A stretch of DNA of 64,000 nt from Candidatus Brachybacter algidus (GTDB lineage: Bacteria; Bacteroidota; Bacteroidia; Chitinophagales; Saprospiraceae). Location of the stretch: positions 265,001-329,000 of the forward strand of contig JADJSK010000013.1 in assembly GCA_016711705.1 (NCBI GenBank), given 5' to 3'. The notes beneath the pieces were generated by a model. The model made no database searches, was not told where the DNA came from, and was given only the letters and a program-made list of their open reading frames with translations. Below, piece after piece: positions 11,629 to 21,626 of the stretch (position 1 is the stretch's first letter; each line of letters opens with the position of its first letter). The translations under genes were made by a program, and so were the position numbers.

Positions 11629-12432
11629 ATGAAAGGATATATCGTTTTACTGATAGGACTCGTGTCGAGTGTGATTTTCTATGAATGTAAATCTCTTGCA
11701 TCAGGAGCAAATAACCTGAATGCCTTTACAGTGGCTCAGGACAAAGAACTTGGAGATCAGGTGGCTGGTGAGATCGCCTCTAAACCTACGGAATATCCGA
11801 TTCTACCTGAAGCGGGTAATCAGGAGATATACAATTATATCCGCGGCATGAAAAACACCATCATTAATTCAGGTAAAGTAAAATACAAAAACGAATTTCC
11901 ATGGGAAGTAAAGATCATCAAAGACGATAAGACACTGAATGCATTTTGTACACCTGGTGGACACATCTATGTTTACACTGGATTGATTAAATTTTTAGAT
12001 TCAGAAGATCAATTGATGGGAGTTATGGGACATGAGATCGCACATGCGGATGGAAGGCATAGCACAGAGCAACTTACAAAGCAATATGGTATAGCTTTCA
12101 TAGCAGATGCCTTATTGGGAAATAAAACAGCCTTAGGCCAAATTGCTGAAACTGTTGTTGGTGGACTGGCAGGACTTAGCTTTAGCCGGGCCAATGAGTC
12201 GGAAGCTGACTCAAAATCAGTTGAGTATCTTTGCGGATCCAGTATCAATGCTGCAGGTGCAGCTGGATTTTTCAAGAAAATGGAAGGAGAAAAGCAACCA
12301 CCTACCTTCCTAAGTACACACCCTGCACCAGCAAATAGAATCGCTAACATTGAGAAGAAAGCACGGAATTTGAATTGTGCCGGTAGCCTGACTAACACAA
12401 GTGTTTATCAGAAGATGAAGGCAAAGTTGTAG
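11629..12432 (+). CDS. M48-family zinc metalloprotease
   Basis: A 267-residue exported peptidase of the M48 (BepA/LoiP-like) type, probably acting in periplasmic protein quality control. The N-terminus is hydrophobic with a Cys at position 20 (SSVIFYEC), an imperfect lipobox. The zinc site is HEIAH at 135-139, and the third ligand is probably Glu192 in NESEAD. FCTPGGHIYVYTGL and the final STHPAPANRI match the family. There are no TPR repeats, so it is shorter than BepA. A terminator follows 30 bp after the stop. Confidence 0.92.
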   Translation: MKGYIVLLIGLVSSVIFYECKSLASGANNLNAFTVAQDKELGDQVAGEIASKPTEYPILPEAGNQEIYNYIRGMKNTIINSGKVKYKNEFPWEVKIIKDDKTLNAFCTPGGHIYVYTGLIKFLDSEDQLMGVMGHEIAHADGRHSTEQLTKQYGIAFIADALLGNKTALGQIAETVVGGLAGLSFSRANESEADSKSVEYLCGSSINAAGAAGFFKKMEGEKQPPTFLSTHPAPANRIANIEKKARNLNCAGSLTNTSVYQKMKAKL

Positions 12433-12461
12433 AAGAAATATTTGAAATTTAACAATATGAG

Positions 12462-12490
12462 AAAGCGCTCCGGAAGGGGCGCTTTTTTTT
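12462..12490 (+). terminator. Rho-independent terminator after the M48 protease
   Basis: The stem AAGCGCTCC with GGGGCGCTT is followed by eight T. It lies in the convergent gap between the M48 protease and the APC permease. Confidence 0.85.
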
Positions 12491-12901
12491 CGGCCCAAAG
12501 GACTTTAGAGCTTAACATTTAAAAAAGAGTTTGTATTCTTTTTTGATATTTTTCTTAATTTATAATAATGTCAACACTTTCATGGTTCTTCTAATTTCTC
12601 CACCCTTTATACTATCCTACTGGGTTGACATTATGAAAATCAATTAGGTAAAGTTCGGCAGGAAATTATTATATTGATAATCAGGGTTATAAATATTATT
12701 TATTTTACAATAATGTTGGTTGTGGTATTGAATATCAAGTTGTTAGGTTAAATTTTAAGCTTTCTAAGTATTTCAGAATTTCTTTATTTCGCAGAATAAA
12801 TCATCAGAGTTTCATTCTAACTTTTGATTTCTTAATTCTAACTTTAAGTTGAATGGTCTTAATGTTTCATGGAAGCTTTTTTGCTTCGAAACTTGGGATA
12901 C
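12491..12901. other. AT-rich intergenic region with a short inverted repeat
   Basis: No gene is seen. ATAATGTCAAC (12565-12575) and GTTGACATTAT (12624-12634) form an 11-bp inverted repeat 70 bp across, possibly a remnant of a small mobile element. The motif TTCTAACTTTTGATTTC near 12818 resembles one near 5700. Confidence 0.4.
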
Positions 12902-14236
12902 TTAATTAAACGGCCACTCTTTACTCATATTCGCTTTGATCATATACACGATCGTTCCGAGGAAGATTACTGTAACTCCTCCCAACATCATCGTCGGTCC
13001 GGTTGCCACAAATAATGCCAACCACATCGCAATGGCCAGATAAACCGGCACCGGAAAAAACGGCATTCTGTACGGAAAATCTGACTCCTTTCTTGACTTT
13101 CTTAACAAGATCAATCCCCATGCCTGGCTGACGAATTGGATCAAAATACGCATAGCTAGTATCGCACTAATTACATGGCTCAATTTGAACAATAAACTGA
13201 AGACGAAAGCTACTGCCCCTAGGAATAACAACGAGACATATGGAAAATGTTTTGTCGGATGTAACTTGGCAAAAACAGGAAAAAATGCCCCATCCACAGC
13301 TGCTGCATATGGTATTCTGCTATAACCAAGCGTTGCGGAAAATACTGATGCAAATGCCACCCAAAGAATTAGTAGTGTCAAAATATTGGCTGCAGTGTCA
13401 CCCATCAGCTGCTGCATGAATACACTCAATACTGCTTCTGAATCTTTAGCGATATTCCACGGAATTACACTCACCACGCTGATATTCATCATCATATATA
13501 GAAAGGCAATACCGGCGATAGAGATAAACATACTCTTCGGAATATTCTTTGAAGGATTCGTGATTTCACCTCCCAGATGGCATACGTTGTAATATCCCAG
13601 ATAACTATAAACGGATTTAATACACGAATATCCAAGAGCTGCCACAAATGCATAGTTGAGTTGCAGCCCGTCATTGATGTGTTTGATTGGTTCCAGAAAA
13701 TTGCCATGAGCGATGCCTCCACCAATGATCCACAGCAATGCAATGATGACACCGACCCATAGAAAAACACTGATTTTTCCTATTTCTTCGATCTTTCGGT
13801 ATAACAGCACCACGATCAGAATCACAACTCCACCACTTACCAATTTTGCTTCGATCGTAGAAAGAGGATATAAATATTTGAGGTATGCCGCGAAACCTAT
13901 AGAAGCAGAGGCGATCACCAACGGAGCCTGAATCATGGTCTGCCAGACAAAAAGAAAACTCATGAGTTTACCTGCCTTGTTTTTATCGTATGCTTCTTTA
14001 AGGAAATTGTAAGATCCTCCTGCCTTTGGAAATGCAGCCCCAAGTTCACTCCAGACCATGGCATCCACGAAAGACAATACTGCACCGGCTATCCAGGCGT
14101 ATAAAAAGTAAGGCCCATTCATCATAGATATCACCATCGGCAAGGTGATAAACGGTCCAATGCCGACCATGTCTATCATATTGATCGCAGTGGCCTGGGC
14201 AAGTCCTAATTTTCTCTCAAGTTTTATTTCGGACAT
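12902..14236 (-). CDS. APC-family amino acid permease
   Basis: A 444-residue inner-membrane transporter of the amino acid-polyamine-organocation superfamily. The first helix carries the family segment AINMIDMVGIGPFITLP, where the broken-helix glycine motif lies. LGYYNVCHLGGEITNPSKNIPKSM is the conserved stretch after helix 6. About twelve hydrophobic segments are present. Substrate cannot be assigned. The gene stands alone, convergent with the M48 protease and divergent from the DUF4294 gene. Confidence 0.9.
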   Translation of the reverse strand: MSEIKLERKLGLAQATAINMIDMVGIGPFITLPMVISMMNGPYFLYAWIAGAVLSFVDAMVWSELGAAFPKAGGSYNFLKEAYDKNKAGKLMSFLFVWQTMIQAPLVIASASIGFAAYLKYLYPLSTIEAKLVSGGVVILIVVLLYRKIEEIGKISVFLWVGVIIALLWIIGGGIAHGNFLEPIKHINDGLQLNYAFVAALGYSCIKSVYSYLGYYNVCHLGGEITNPSKNIPKSMFISIAGIAFLYMMMNISVVSVIPWNIAKDSEAVLSVFMQQLMGDTAANILTLLILWVAFASVFSATLGYSRIPYAAAVDGAFFPVFAKLHPTKHFPYVSLLFLGAVAFVFSLLFKLSHVISAILAMRILIQFVSQAWGLILLRKSRKESDFPYRMPFFPVPVYLAIAMWLALFVATGPTMMLGGVTVIFLGTIVYMIKANMSKEWPFN

Positions 14237-14377
14237 GTGTCGAAGCTTAATAGAAATGGTTATAATTGTAAATATAATGCGACAGGTGCAATTAATATCT
14301 GTAATTTTAAGACTTCATTTCAAATCATTTAGCTTCTTATTACGTTCAAGTGATTATAAAATTAATTAGTTATTAAT

Positions 14378-14986
14378 ATGAGAATCGTCATAGTTTTCTT
14401 TTGTATCATATTTATGAGTCTAGGACTTACATTGGAGGCTCAAACTCAGCGTATAGACACCGTTTACTTCGGTGGTAACAACATGCTTTGAATTATTACT
14501 GAAACGGGAGACACTGCCTATCTAGACCAACTGAATGAAGTATCGATTTCATCAAAGCAACAATTTTCGAGTAAAGAGGAATACGATAAATATATGCGCT
14601 ATAGAAGGTATGCGGCCATCGTGTACCCATATGCCCTGGAAGCCATGCGTATCTATCATGAGTCAAAGGAATCTACTCGTGGTATGACAAATCGTGAACG
14701 TAAGAAATTCATGAAAACGCTCGAAAAGGAAATGGAGGATCAGTTTGAAGAGCCTTTGAAAAAATTAACCAGGACTCAGGGCATGATCCTGACCAAAATG
14801 ATAGAAAAGGAACTCGACGAGCCTTTCTATGATGTCATTAAAGAGATAAAAGGCGGATGGTCCGCATTTTATTACAATACTACGGGAAGGTTTTATGGAT
14901 ATCACCTCAGGGATGGATATATAAGAGGTGAGGATGTCATCCTGGATATGGTATTGGATGATTATAGGCTGAGTGTAAAGAAGTAA
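14378..14986 (+). pseudogene. DUF4294 family protein interrupted by an in-frame TGA
   Basis: The frame opens at the ATG 14378 with a signal peptide (MRIVIVFFCIIFMSLG...EAQ), reads 37 codons, meets TGA at 14489-14491, then continues in the same frame for 164 codons to 14986. The downstream part is typical of the Bacteroidota DUF4294 family (RYRRYAAIVYPYALEAM, TRTQGMILTKMIEKEL, GGWSAFYYNTTGRFYGY). Both halves belong to one protein of about 202 residues. A one-base change (for example CGA or TGG to TGA) would explain the stop. Re-initiation at ATG 14594 could give a 130-residue product lacking the signal peptide. Real decay and consensus error are both possible. Function of the family is unknown. 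Confidence 0.8.
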
Positions 14987-15036
14987 TTGATATTGGTTGA
15001 CAATCAGTTATAAACCATTTTCCTAAAAGATTGTCT

Positions 15037-15044
15037 TACCTTTG
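15037..15044 (+). promoter_or_regulatory. -7 box of the rlmN promoter
   Basis: TACCTTTG matches TAnnTTTG. It ends 18 bp before ATG 15063. It also overlaps an upstream in-frame TTG (15042), which argues that translation starts at 15063. Confidence 0.6.
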
Positions 15045-15062
15045 TTTTTTATTACACAGACC

Positions 15063-16103
15063 ATGTCAGATATTCGTCTTACTTCCCCTGAGAAATTACA
15101 GGACTGGCTTCTAGCCAATAATGAACCAAAATTCCGACTGGGACAGATCCAGGAATGGATATGGATGAAGCAGGCAAGGGGTTTTGATCAAATGTCAAAT
15201 TTATCCAAAAGCCTCAGAGAAAAACTCTCTGCTGATTTTGAATTTAAATGTCTGACAGTGGACATGCAGCAAAATAGTAACGATGGCACCATCAAAACTC
15301 GCTTTAAACTATGGGATGGGAATCTGATCGAATCTGTCCTGATACCTGTTCCTGCGGATAATAGATTTACAGTATGTGTATCCACTCAAGTAGGATGTTC
15401 ACTTACTTGCAAGTTTTGCGCAACCGGACGCATGGGCAGGATACGAAATCTTGACTATCCGGAGATTTACGATCAAGTCGTCATGGTGCAAGAACAATGC
15501 ATGCAGGTATTCAATCATCCATTGACAAATATCGTATACATGGGCATGGGCGAACCATTGCTCAACTATTCCAATACATTACAAAGCATCCACTACATCA
15601 CTTCTCCCAAAGGCCTTGGTATGTCACCTTCCCGCATCACCGTAAGTACTGCCGGCATCGCTAAGATGATCAGGAAACTGGCGGATGATGGAACCAAAGT
15701 CAATCTGGCACTCAGCCTGCATGCTGCCAATGATGATAAGCGCAATGAAATAATGCCAATCAATGATCAGAACGGGATCGACATTTTGATGGACGCATTG
15801 GAATATTTCTACACTAAAACAAAGAATCGGATCACCTACGAATATCTTGCTCTCGAAGGATTCAATGATAGCGTTGAAGATGCCAAACAGTTAGCTGCAC
15901 TTACTAAAAGATTTCCCGTCAGAGTAAATGTTATCGAATACAATACAGTGGCAGGTATTGACTTTCATAAGACCAGTGAAAAGCAACTTAACCTATTTGC
16001 CAACACATTGACTCGACATGATGTCAATCTTACAATCCGGAAAAGCCGTGGAAAAGACATCGATGCAGCCTGTGGACAACTAGCCAATGCAGAGGTGGTG
16101 TGA
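15063..16103 (+). CDS. rlmN: Dual-specificity RNA methyltransferase RlmN
   Basis: A 346-residue radical-SAM enzyme that puts a C2 methyl group on adenosine 2503 of 23S rRNA, and in some bacteria on A37 of tRNAs. The radical-SAM cluster motif is CSLTCKFCATGRMG (CxxxCxxC), followed by NIVYMGMGEPLLN and the C-terminal AACGQL motif, whose Cys forms the methyl-protein thiyl intermediate. The other catalytic Cys is in QVGCSLTC or the C-terminal stretch. Start is ATG 15063 because the TTG at 15042 lies inside the promoter. Single gene; a small membrane protein follows after 69 bp. Confidence 0.96.
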   Translation: MSDIRLTSPEKLQDWLLANNEPKFRLGQIQEWIWMKQARGFDQMSNLSKSLREKLSADFEFKCLTVDMQQNSNDGTIKTRFKLWDGNLIESVLIPVPADNRFTVCVSTQVGCSLTCKFCATGRMGRIRNLDYPEIYDQVVMVQEQCMQVFNHPLTNIVYMGMGEPLLNYSNTLQSIHYITSPKGLGMSPSRITVSTAGIAKMIRKLADDGTKVNLALSLHAANDDKRNEIMPINDQNGIDILMDALEYFYTKTKNRITYEYLALEGFNDSVEDAKQLAALTKRFPVRVNVIEYNTVAGIDFHKTSEKQLNLFANTLTRHDVNLTIRKSRGKDIDAACGQLANAEVV

Positions 16104-16133
16104 ATTAATCAGGATTTGATTAATAAAATCGCT

Positions 16134-16141
16134 TACTTTTG
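16134..16141 (+). promoter_or_regulatory. Candidate -7 box for the small membrane protein
   Basis: TACTTTTG fits TAnnTTTG, 31 bp before the TTG start at 16173. The only TTTG upstream (16115-16118) is 15 bp away, shorter than usual. Confidence 0.4.
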
Positions 16142-16172
16142 ATTTTTTAAATTCAAGATCAACATATACATA

Positions 16173-16646
16173 TTGGAAATTACTAAGAGTAAGGTAGTAG
16201 GATTGGAGGTATTATGGATATTGGTTGCAGTAATCATAGCAGCTATCGTCATTACGCCCATCTATTTTAATGCAGAGCACTTTCCATTTTATTGGACGAA
16301 TGGCATCTTTGTCTTTGCATTTATAACTTATACAAGGCTGATGTTTTTCATTAATAGTTCGATGTTAACGCTGCATGTTAGTGTCAAACTTTTCTTTCTT
16401 GCCACCGCAGTTCCGTTTACTTTTCTTTTGATTGATATGTTCAATGACTTTCAGGTATATCTTGATAACAATGGTACAAAACCATTTTTCGGTCATTTGC
16501 TTGATCAAAAGCAGATATCAATGGAGATATACCTGCGCAATGAGATTTTGCTTTTTGGGGTAGGTGCCATCATCACTTCCATTATTTTTCCGGTCTTCAT
16601 AGTCATAAGTATATGGCGATTCAGAAACAGGGGCAGACATATATGA
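16173..16646 (+). CDS. Hypothetical four-helix membrane protein
   Basis: A 157-residue protein I do not recognise. Four hydrophobic segments are visible: LWILVAVIIAAIVITPIYF near 15-33, a second near 45-65 (NGIFVFAFITYTRLMFF), a third near 75-92 (KLFFLATAVPFTFLLID), and a fourth near 127-147 (FGVGAIITSIIFPVFIVIS). The start is a TTG at 16173; no ATG lies upstream in frame after the candidate promoter, and the next Met would remove the first helix. It ends one base before the stop codon of the convergent T9SS cargo gene. Confidence 0.65.
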   Translation: MEITKSKVVGLEVLWILVAVIIAAIVITPIYFNAEHFPFYWTNGIFVFAFITYTRLMFFINSSMLTLHVSVKLFFLATAVPFTFLLIDMFNDFQVYLDNNGTKPFFGHLLDQKQISMEIYLRNEILLFGVGAIITSIIFPVFIVISIWRFRNRGRHI

Positions 16647-19022
16647 TTATTTGATGACAATGAGTCTATGCATTCTTCTGACGCCATTTTCATCTGTCAA
16701 CCTTGCCATATAAGCACCTGATGGCACATCCTCCGCCCGGAAGCTATTGTTTTCAACCTTAAATTCATATTTAACTCCGAGCACATCGAACAATTCTGCT
16801 TTGACATATACTTCTTTGCTTTTGATAAATACAAACTCAATAGTTGGATTTGGATATAGCAGGAATCCATCAAATTCTTTATCAATAGTTGTGATAGGAT
16901 TTGCAACAACCAAAGCCTTATTTGAAGCGGTTAGCTCTGATATTCTCCCATCAGCATCTATCTTTTCATAATTCGTGTATTTGAGTAATGTCTTATATTT
17001 TCCTTCAAAATTATCTTTAACTCTAAATTTTAGTATTCCAAGTGGTACATCATGAACAATAGCATTCACCCCAAGATTTTTAACAATGCCAAAGTGCAAT
17101 TTCCCCTTTTCCTTTTCCAGTACAAAATTAGGAGGACTTTTTTTGTCAAGCCATCTCTTTTCAAAAACGACATCTGTTAAGGTCAGCAATGTTGTGTCGA
17201 ATTCGACGGAATAGGCCATTCCAAAGAGCGAAAAGTTATTATTCTTAGCAAATATCATTTCCAGTTCAAATTCTTCCCCACCTTTTAAACTGTCTTCCAG
17301 ATCACCAAAAGTGAGGTCGTTTCCTTCGACATTATATCCTCCCCAAGTAGAGTAAGTCTGATTCCTGGAAAAGAAATTATTAGTGACAGCATTAAAATCT
17401 TCTTGATTGATGCTGCCGCTTCCGTTACAATCTATGTGTTTATAGTTTAAATTCTGAAAAGTGTTTTTGGACCACTCATCAGAATAAAATGGATTCCAGA
17501 AATCTGCATATAATTCCCGCTTCGCTCCTGAACTTTTTAAAGCCGGTCCTATATTTAAAATGTCCAGATTATTAACTATTCCATTGTGGTCTGTGTCTCC
17601 CGGCCAGACGCAATCTCCTATGCATTTCTCATTATGCTCCTCTGAATCAAAACATTCATATGCAATATCTTTAATAAGTGAGATATTTGACAGCATAGTA
17701 TCCACTCTGCTGAAATGATCAGTGGTAAGGTCCGCCTTATGATAAGTCATAGCAAAATCAAGTCTGATGGATTGGCCATTATTTAAAGTACCTAGGTCAA
17801 AATTCATGAATCCCCTGGGGTCAATAAAATCCTTACCAAGTGTCTTCATGCTCCATCCTGAGGGATTCGATGGGGAAGAAGGATAAATATATTTTGTGTT
17901 ATTTGTAGAGTTGAGATCATATCCATTCCCGCCATAAGTGAGATTGACATTGTTTAACCATCGATTGCTGATATAATTATAAAAATTCAAGGGCGAACCG
18001 GGATCTGTCGCAGCTGCATTATTTGCCGCTTTATCATAGACGATCGTTCCGTCCATCCTTCTATTCAGGCACGTAAGAGATGTCATGGGGGACTTCTCTC
18101 TATATGCATTGTAATGTGCTCCGGGCTCTACGCATGGATTTAGGTCGATTTCAGTCTTATTATACACATACACTGAATTCGTTGCAGAAGAACTTCCGAT
18201 GTAATCATCTTTAATGCAACCCAGGTCAAAATCAAAGTAAATTCCAAATTTAGCATCCTTCACATTATTATTAGTATTATAAATAGTAATGGTAGAGAAG
18301 ATCGTGTTGTTCAGTATGGGGTTTATGTCTGAGGCAAATGCAAAATTCAGCGTCTGAATTTCCATATTTGCATTGGCTCCATGATATAATGACCAATTCA
18401 TATCACCGGGGATTTTATTGGGACATGCCGGATCAGGTATTGGATAATCACCTGAATATGGATCATAGATGCCATCTTTATTTTGGTCATAAAAAGGGGC
18501 CAGATCCCTATCCGGCCAAATTATACCATCGTAATTTTTGGAATATTTGTTGCCTCGTCCCGGCCAGGAAAGAATGTGATCGGAGGGCTTTGAATCAATT
18601 TTTTTATTGTCATTATAATCATCTATAAGAGCAAGGACTTCCCAGCTTCTGACTTGCCATATTTTATTGTATTGAGGATAGTAATCGCTCCCGTTTTCTA
18701 CAGGTCCTGGTATATTATTAAATTTATTAAACGGCGGGACAATATAATCGTTATTTGTTATGAACATCCCTTTTAATGCGCCATCTGCATATCCGCCCAG
18801 GATGGTTGCAAGAGAAAAGATAGAACTTACCGGATAATCTTCATCATCTGAAGGGTTGATTACTAAACCCCCCTGACCATTATAAACGGGCAATTGGATC
18901 AATCCTCCTGTATTATTACTCCATGCTTTTACATGATTACAATAAGTAGAAACAAATGTAGATTTTTGGCCATAAGTTACCAATGCGGAACTCATTATAA
19001 TGCAAAATAGAATTAGTTTCAT
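16647..19022 (-). CDS. T9SS cargo with dockerin-like and cohesin-like regions (paralog 1)
   Basis: A 791-residue secreted protein, one of three tandem paralogs. After a signal peptide (MKLILFCIIMSSALVTYGQ) comes a large family-specific N-terminal region containing an acidic YDQNKDGIYDPYSGD loop. A dockerin-like pair of calcium loops follows: GDTDHNGIVNNLDILNIG near 474 and DCNGSGSINQEDF near 530. A cohesin-like beta domain (about 580-700, with SVEFDTTLLTLTDV and GKLHFGIVKN) comes next. A type A sorting domain closes the protein (about 718-791, LLYPNPTIEFVFIK). The dockerin and cohesin calls are by eye. Its start lies 8 bp after the stop of paralog 2, so the two are probably co-transcribed. 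Function unknown; a surface assembly role is an inference. Confidence 0.8.
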   Translation of the reverse strand: MKLILFCIIMSSALVTYGQKSTFVSTYCNHVKAWSNNTGGLIQLPVYNGQGGLVINPSDDEDYPVSSIFSLATILGGYADGALKGMFITNNDYIVPPFNKFNNIPGPVENGSDYYPQYNKIWQVRSWEVLALIDDYNDNKKIDSKPSDHILSWPGRGNKYSKNYDGIIWPDRDLAPFYDQNKDGIYDPYSGDYPIPDPACPNKIPGDMNWSLYHGANANMEIQTLNFAFASDINPILNNTIFSTITIYNTNNNVKDAKFGIYFDFDLGCIKDDYIGSSSATNSVYVYNKTEIDLNPCVEPGAHYNAYREKSPMTSLTCLNRRMDGTIVYDKAANNAAATDPGSPLNFYNYISNRWLNNVNLTYGGNGYDLNSTNNTKYIYPSSPSNPSGWSMKTLGKDFIDPRGFMNFDLGTLNNGQSIRLDFAMTYHKADLTTDHFSRVDTMLSNISLIKDIAYECFDSEEHNEKCIGDCVWPGDTDHNGIVNNLDILNIGPALKSSGAKRELYADFWNPFYSDEWSKNTFQNLNYKHIDCNGSGSINQEDFNAVTNNFFSRNQTYSTWGGYNVEGNDLTFGDLEDSLKGGEEFELEMIFAKNNNFSLFGMAYSVEFDTTLLTLTDVVFEKRWLDKKSPPNFVLEKEKGKLHFGIVKNLGVNAIVHDVPLGILKFRVKDNFEGKYKTLLKYTNYEKIDADGRISELTASNKALVVANPITTIDKEFDGFLLYPNPTIEFVFIKSKEVYVKAELFDVLGVKYEFKVENNSFRAEDVPSGAYMARLTDENGVRRMHRLIVIK

Positions 19023-19030
19023 TCCGATGT

Positions 19031-21412
19031 TTATTTATGTATCACTAAGCGCTCAATGGATGTAGACCCGTCTGATTTCCTTAATTTAACGATGAAAGCG
19101 CCATTTGGCATCTGGTCTGTGGCGAAAGAGTTGTTTGTCACTGAAATGTTTGATTGTTTACCAAGATAGTCTATTAATGTAGCCTGCACAAAAGTATTAT
19201 AATTATTTTTTATGAAAACCATTTCCTTGGCTGGATTCGGGTAAAGTATTAATCCTGTAAAGTTGTTTGGGGATGCAGTATTTGGGTCGTGTATGACTAT
19301 AGATGTTGGAGAGGAATAAAGTGGTAAAAGCTCGCCACTGGCATTTATTTTTTCATAATTACTGTATTTGAAAATGGCTAAATGTCTACCGGTTATTTGT
19401 TTTTTAACCCTAAATTTTATTCTTCCCAGATCTACATTCTTTACTTGAACATCATTACCGAATTTTTTTACAACCCCAAAATGAACTTTTCCTTTTTCAG
19501 CCTTGACGATTGAATAAGGGCCTCCTTTTTTATCAAGCCAGCTAACTTCAAGTATGCCCTGCACATAGTCAAGCAATTCTGCATCATATTCTACTGTAAA
19601 ACCAAGTCCATATAAGCCTAAATATTTATGTGGGCTAAGAATCAGGTCTAAGACAAATTCATCTCCGACATTGAGACTGTCATATTCCAATCCAAATGTA
19701 AGATCCTCTCCTTCGCTATTATATCCACCCCAGGAAGTATTGCTATAATTGGCTGAGAAAAAGTTGTTTTTCACTATTTCCAGATCGTTCGTCGTGATCG
19801 TCCCACTTCCATTACAATCCAGATATTTCATATTTGTCTGATCAGGTGTTTTCTGGGTCCAATTTTCAGCATAAAAAGGCCCCCACCAATCTGAATTTTG
19901 ATTTCTCTTTACACCCTTATCGTTGAAATTGGCTCCGATGTTTAGTATGTCAAGATTATTTACGATACCATTGTTGTCAGTGTCACCCGGCCAGACGCAA
20001 TTATTGTCGCATCTTCTTTTAAGATCATCAGAGTTGATGCAGCTGTTGTAAAATTTCTGGATCGAACTAATATCCACAAGCATACTGTCCACACGGCTCA
20101 AATGGTCAGTAGTGAGATCAGCTATATGGTATGAAAAAGCAAAGTCAAGCACGACACTTTGATTTTTAACTATTTTGTCAAGATTGAAATTCATAAATCC
20201 TCGAGGGTCATTCATAGCAGCACCTTGCGACATCATGCTCCAGCCGTTTTCATTTGATGGAGAATCAGGAAAAATATAATTAGTCAGAGAGGTTGAGTTT
20301 ATATTAAATCCGCTGCCTCCATAGGTTAAACTTGCATCGTTCAAATATTTTGTACTAATGTATTTATAATATCCATCCGGTGAATTTGGGTCATTACTTC
20401 CTCCTTTTGAATCTTCCTTGTCATAAATAATAGAGCCGGTCATAGCGCGATTCAGACAAGTGATAGATTGCATTGGGGATCTGACGTTGAATGAATTGTA
20501 ACTTTTTCCTCCGATATTGCAAGGGCTTTGATCAGTTTCGAATTTATTATACACATAGATCGTGTTATTTATAGAAGATGTTCCTATATAATCATCGAGC
20601 ATGCAGCCCAGATCGAAATCATAAAACAGCCCAAATTTCGCGTCCTTTAAAACAAGATTTTGATTAAAAACTTTTATTCTGGCGAATATGGTGTTGTTCA
20701 ATAATGGGATGTAATCAGAAGCAAATCCATACATAAGGGTTTGTATTTCAAGATCTCCGCTGCTTGAATGATAAAGAGACCAGGTCATTTCACTTGGTAT
20801 CTTGGCGGCACAACTTGACTCTAAAATAGGAACGTCACCATCATATGGGTCGTATTTTCCATCGTTGTTTCTATCATAGAATGGCGCCAGATCTCTATCC
20901 GGCCAGGTAATTCCATTTAATTCTTTGGCATGATCATTTCCGCGGGCGGGCCATTCCAATACATTCAAAGTCGGCTCGTGATCTATAATTCCATTATCAT
21001 TATAATCATTAATAAGGGATTGGACCTCCCATTTGCGGACAGTCCAAAACCTGTTATAGCCCGGATAGTATTTTTTAGCTGTTTCAAGAGGTCCTGGTAT
21101 TTTTACAAATTGAAGGTAAGGATCGTTGACAAGATTGTTGCTGCTGTTAAATAGTCCCCGAAGATTTCCATTGGCATATCCGGCTACATTTGGAGAGATT
21201 GAAAAAATGGAAGAAGTTGGATTGTCTGTTTCATTTTGAGGATTGACGATGAATCCTCCATTGGCTGGAATATTGGAAGGTATTTGAAATAGTCCGCCGA
21301 TGGTATTGCTCCATCCTTTGACTCCATTGCAATAAAACGAATTATATGCAGGTACCTGTGCATGTAAGCTGCACGATAGAATTGTTATAAATGTGATAAA
21401 ACTTCCTTTCAT
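19031..21412 (-). CDS. T9SS cargo with dockerin-like and cohesin-like regions (paralog 2)
   Basis: A 793-residue paralog of its neighbours with the same order of parts: signal peptide (MKGSFITFITILSCSLHAQ), N-terminal region with YDRNNDGKYDPYDGD, dockerin-like loops (GDTDNNGIVNNLDILNIG near 474 and DCNGSGTITTNDL), cohesin-like domain (TVEYDAELLDYVQG, GKVHFGVVKKFG), and sorting domain (LILYPNPAKEMVFIK, about 717-793). ATG 21412 is chosen over the TTG three codons upstream because it begins the signal peptide. It is followed by paralog 1 after 8 bp, which suggests a shared transcript. Ligand and function are unknown. Confidence 0.8.
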   Translation of the reverse strand: MKGSFITFITILSCSLHAQVPAYNSFYCNGVKGWSNTIGGLFQIPSNIPANGGFIVNPQNETDNPTSSIFSISPNVAGYANGNLRGLFNSSNNLVNDPYLQFVKIPGPLETAKKYYPGYNRFWTVRKWEVQSLINDYNDNGIIDHEPTLNVLEWPARGNDHAKELNGITWPDRDLAPFYDRNNDGKYDPYDGDVPILESSCAAKIPSEMTWSLYHSSSGDLEIQTLMYGFASDYIPLLNNTIFARIKVFNQNLVLKDAKFGLFYDFDLGCMLDDYIGTSSINNTIYVYNKFETDQSPCNIGGKSYNSFNVRSPMQSITCLNRAMTGSIIYDKEDSKGGSNDPNSPDGYYKYISTKYLNDASLTYGGSGFNINSTSLTNYIFPDSPSNENGWSMMSQGAAMNDPRGFMNFNLDKIVKNQSVVLDFAFSYHIADLTTDHLSRVDSMLVDISSIQKFYNSCINSDDLKRRCDNNCVWPGDTDNNGIVNNLDILNIGANFNDKGVKRNQNSDWWGPFYAENWTQKTPDQTNMKYLDCNGSGTITTNDLEIVKNNFFSANYSNTSWGGYNSEGEDLTFGLEYDSLNVGDEFVLDLILSPHKYLGLYGLGFTVEYDAELLDYVQGILEVSWLDKKGGPYSIVKAEKGKVHFGVVKKFGNDVQVKNVDLGRIKFRVKKQITGRHLAIFKYSNYEKINASGELLPLYSSPTSIVIHDPNTASPNNFTGLILYPNPAKEMVFIKNNYNTFVQATLIDYLGKQSNISVTNNSFATDQMPNGAFIVKLRKSDGSTSIERLVIHK

Positions 21413-21626
21413 GGCCCTCAAACTCTGTTGAAAACTGCAGGTATTTTTGGCAAATCAAATATGGCATTTTGTTAAAAAAAACCTGCTTTAGCGAAGTTAA
21501 TATAAATCACTGTAAAAATCTAATACTCAGTAGTTTAATTTGAGAAAACTAAATGTTAAAGTTTTTTAGATCATGGATGTTCATAATTTGCCAATTTATA
21601 ATTGGTTGCTTGTTTGAAAAATTAAA

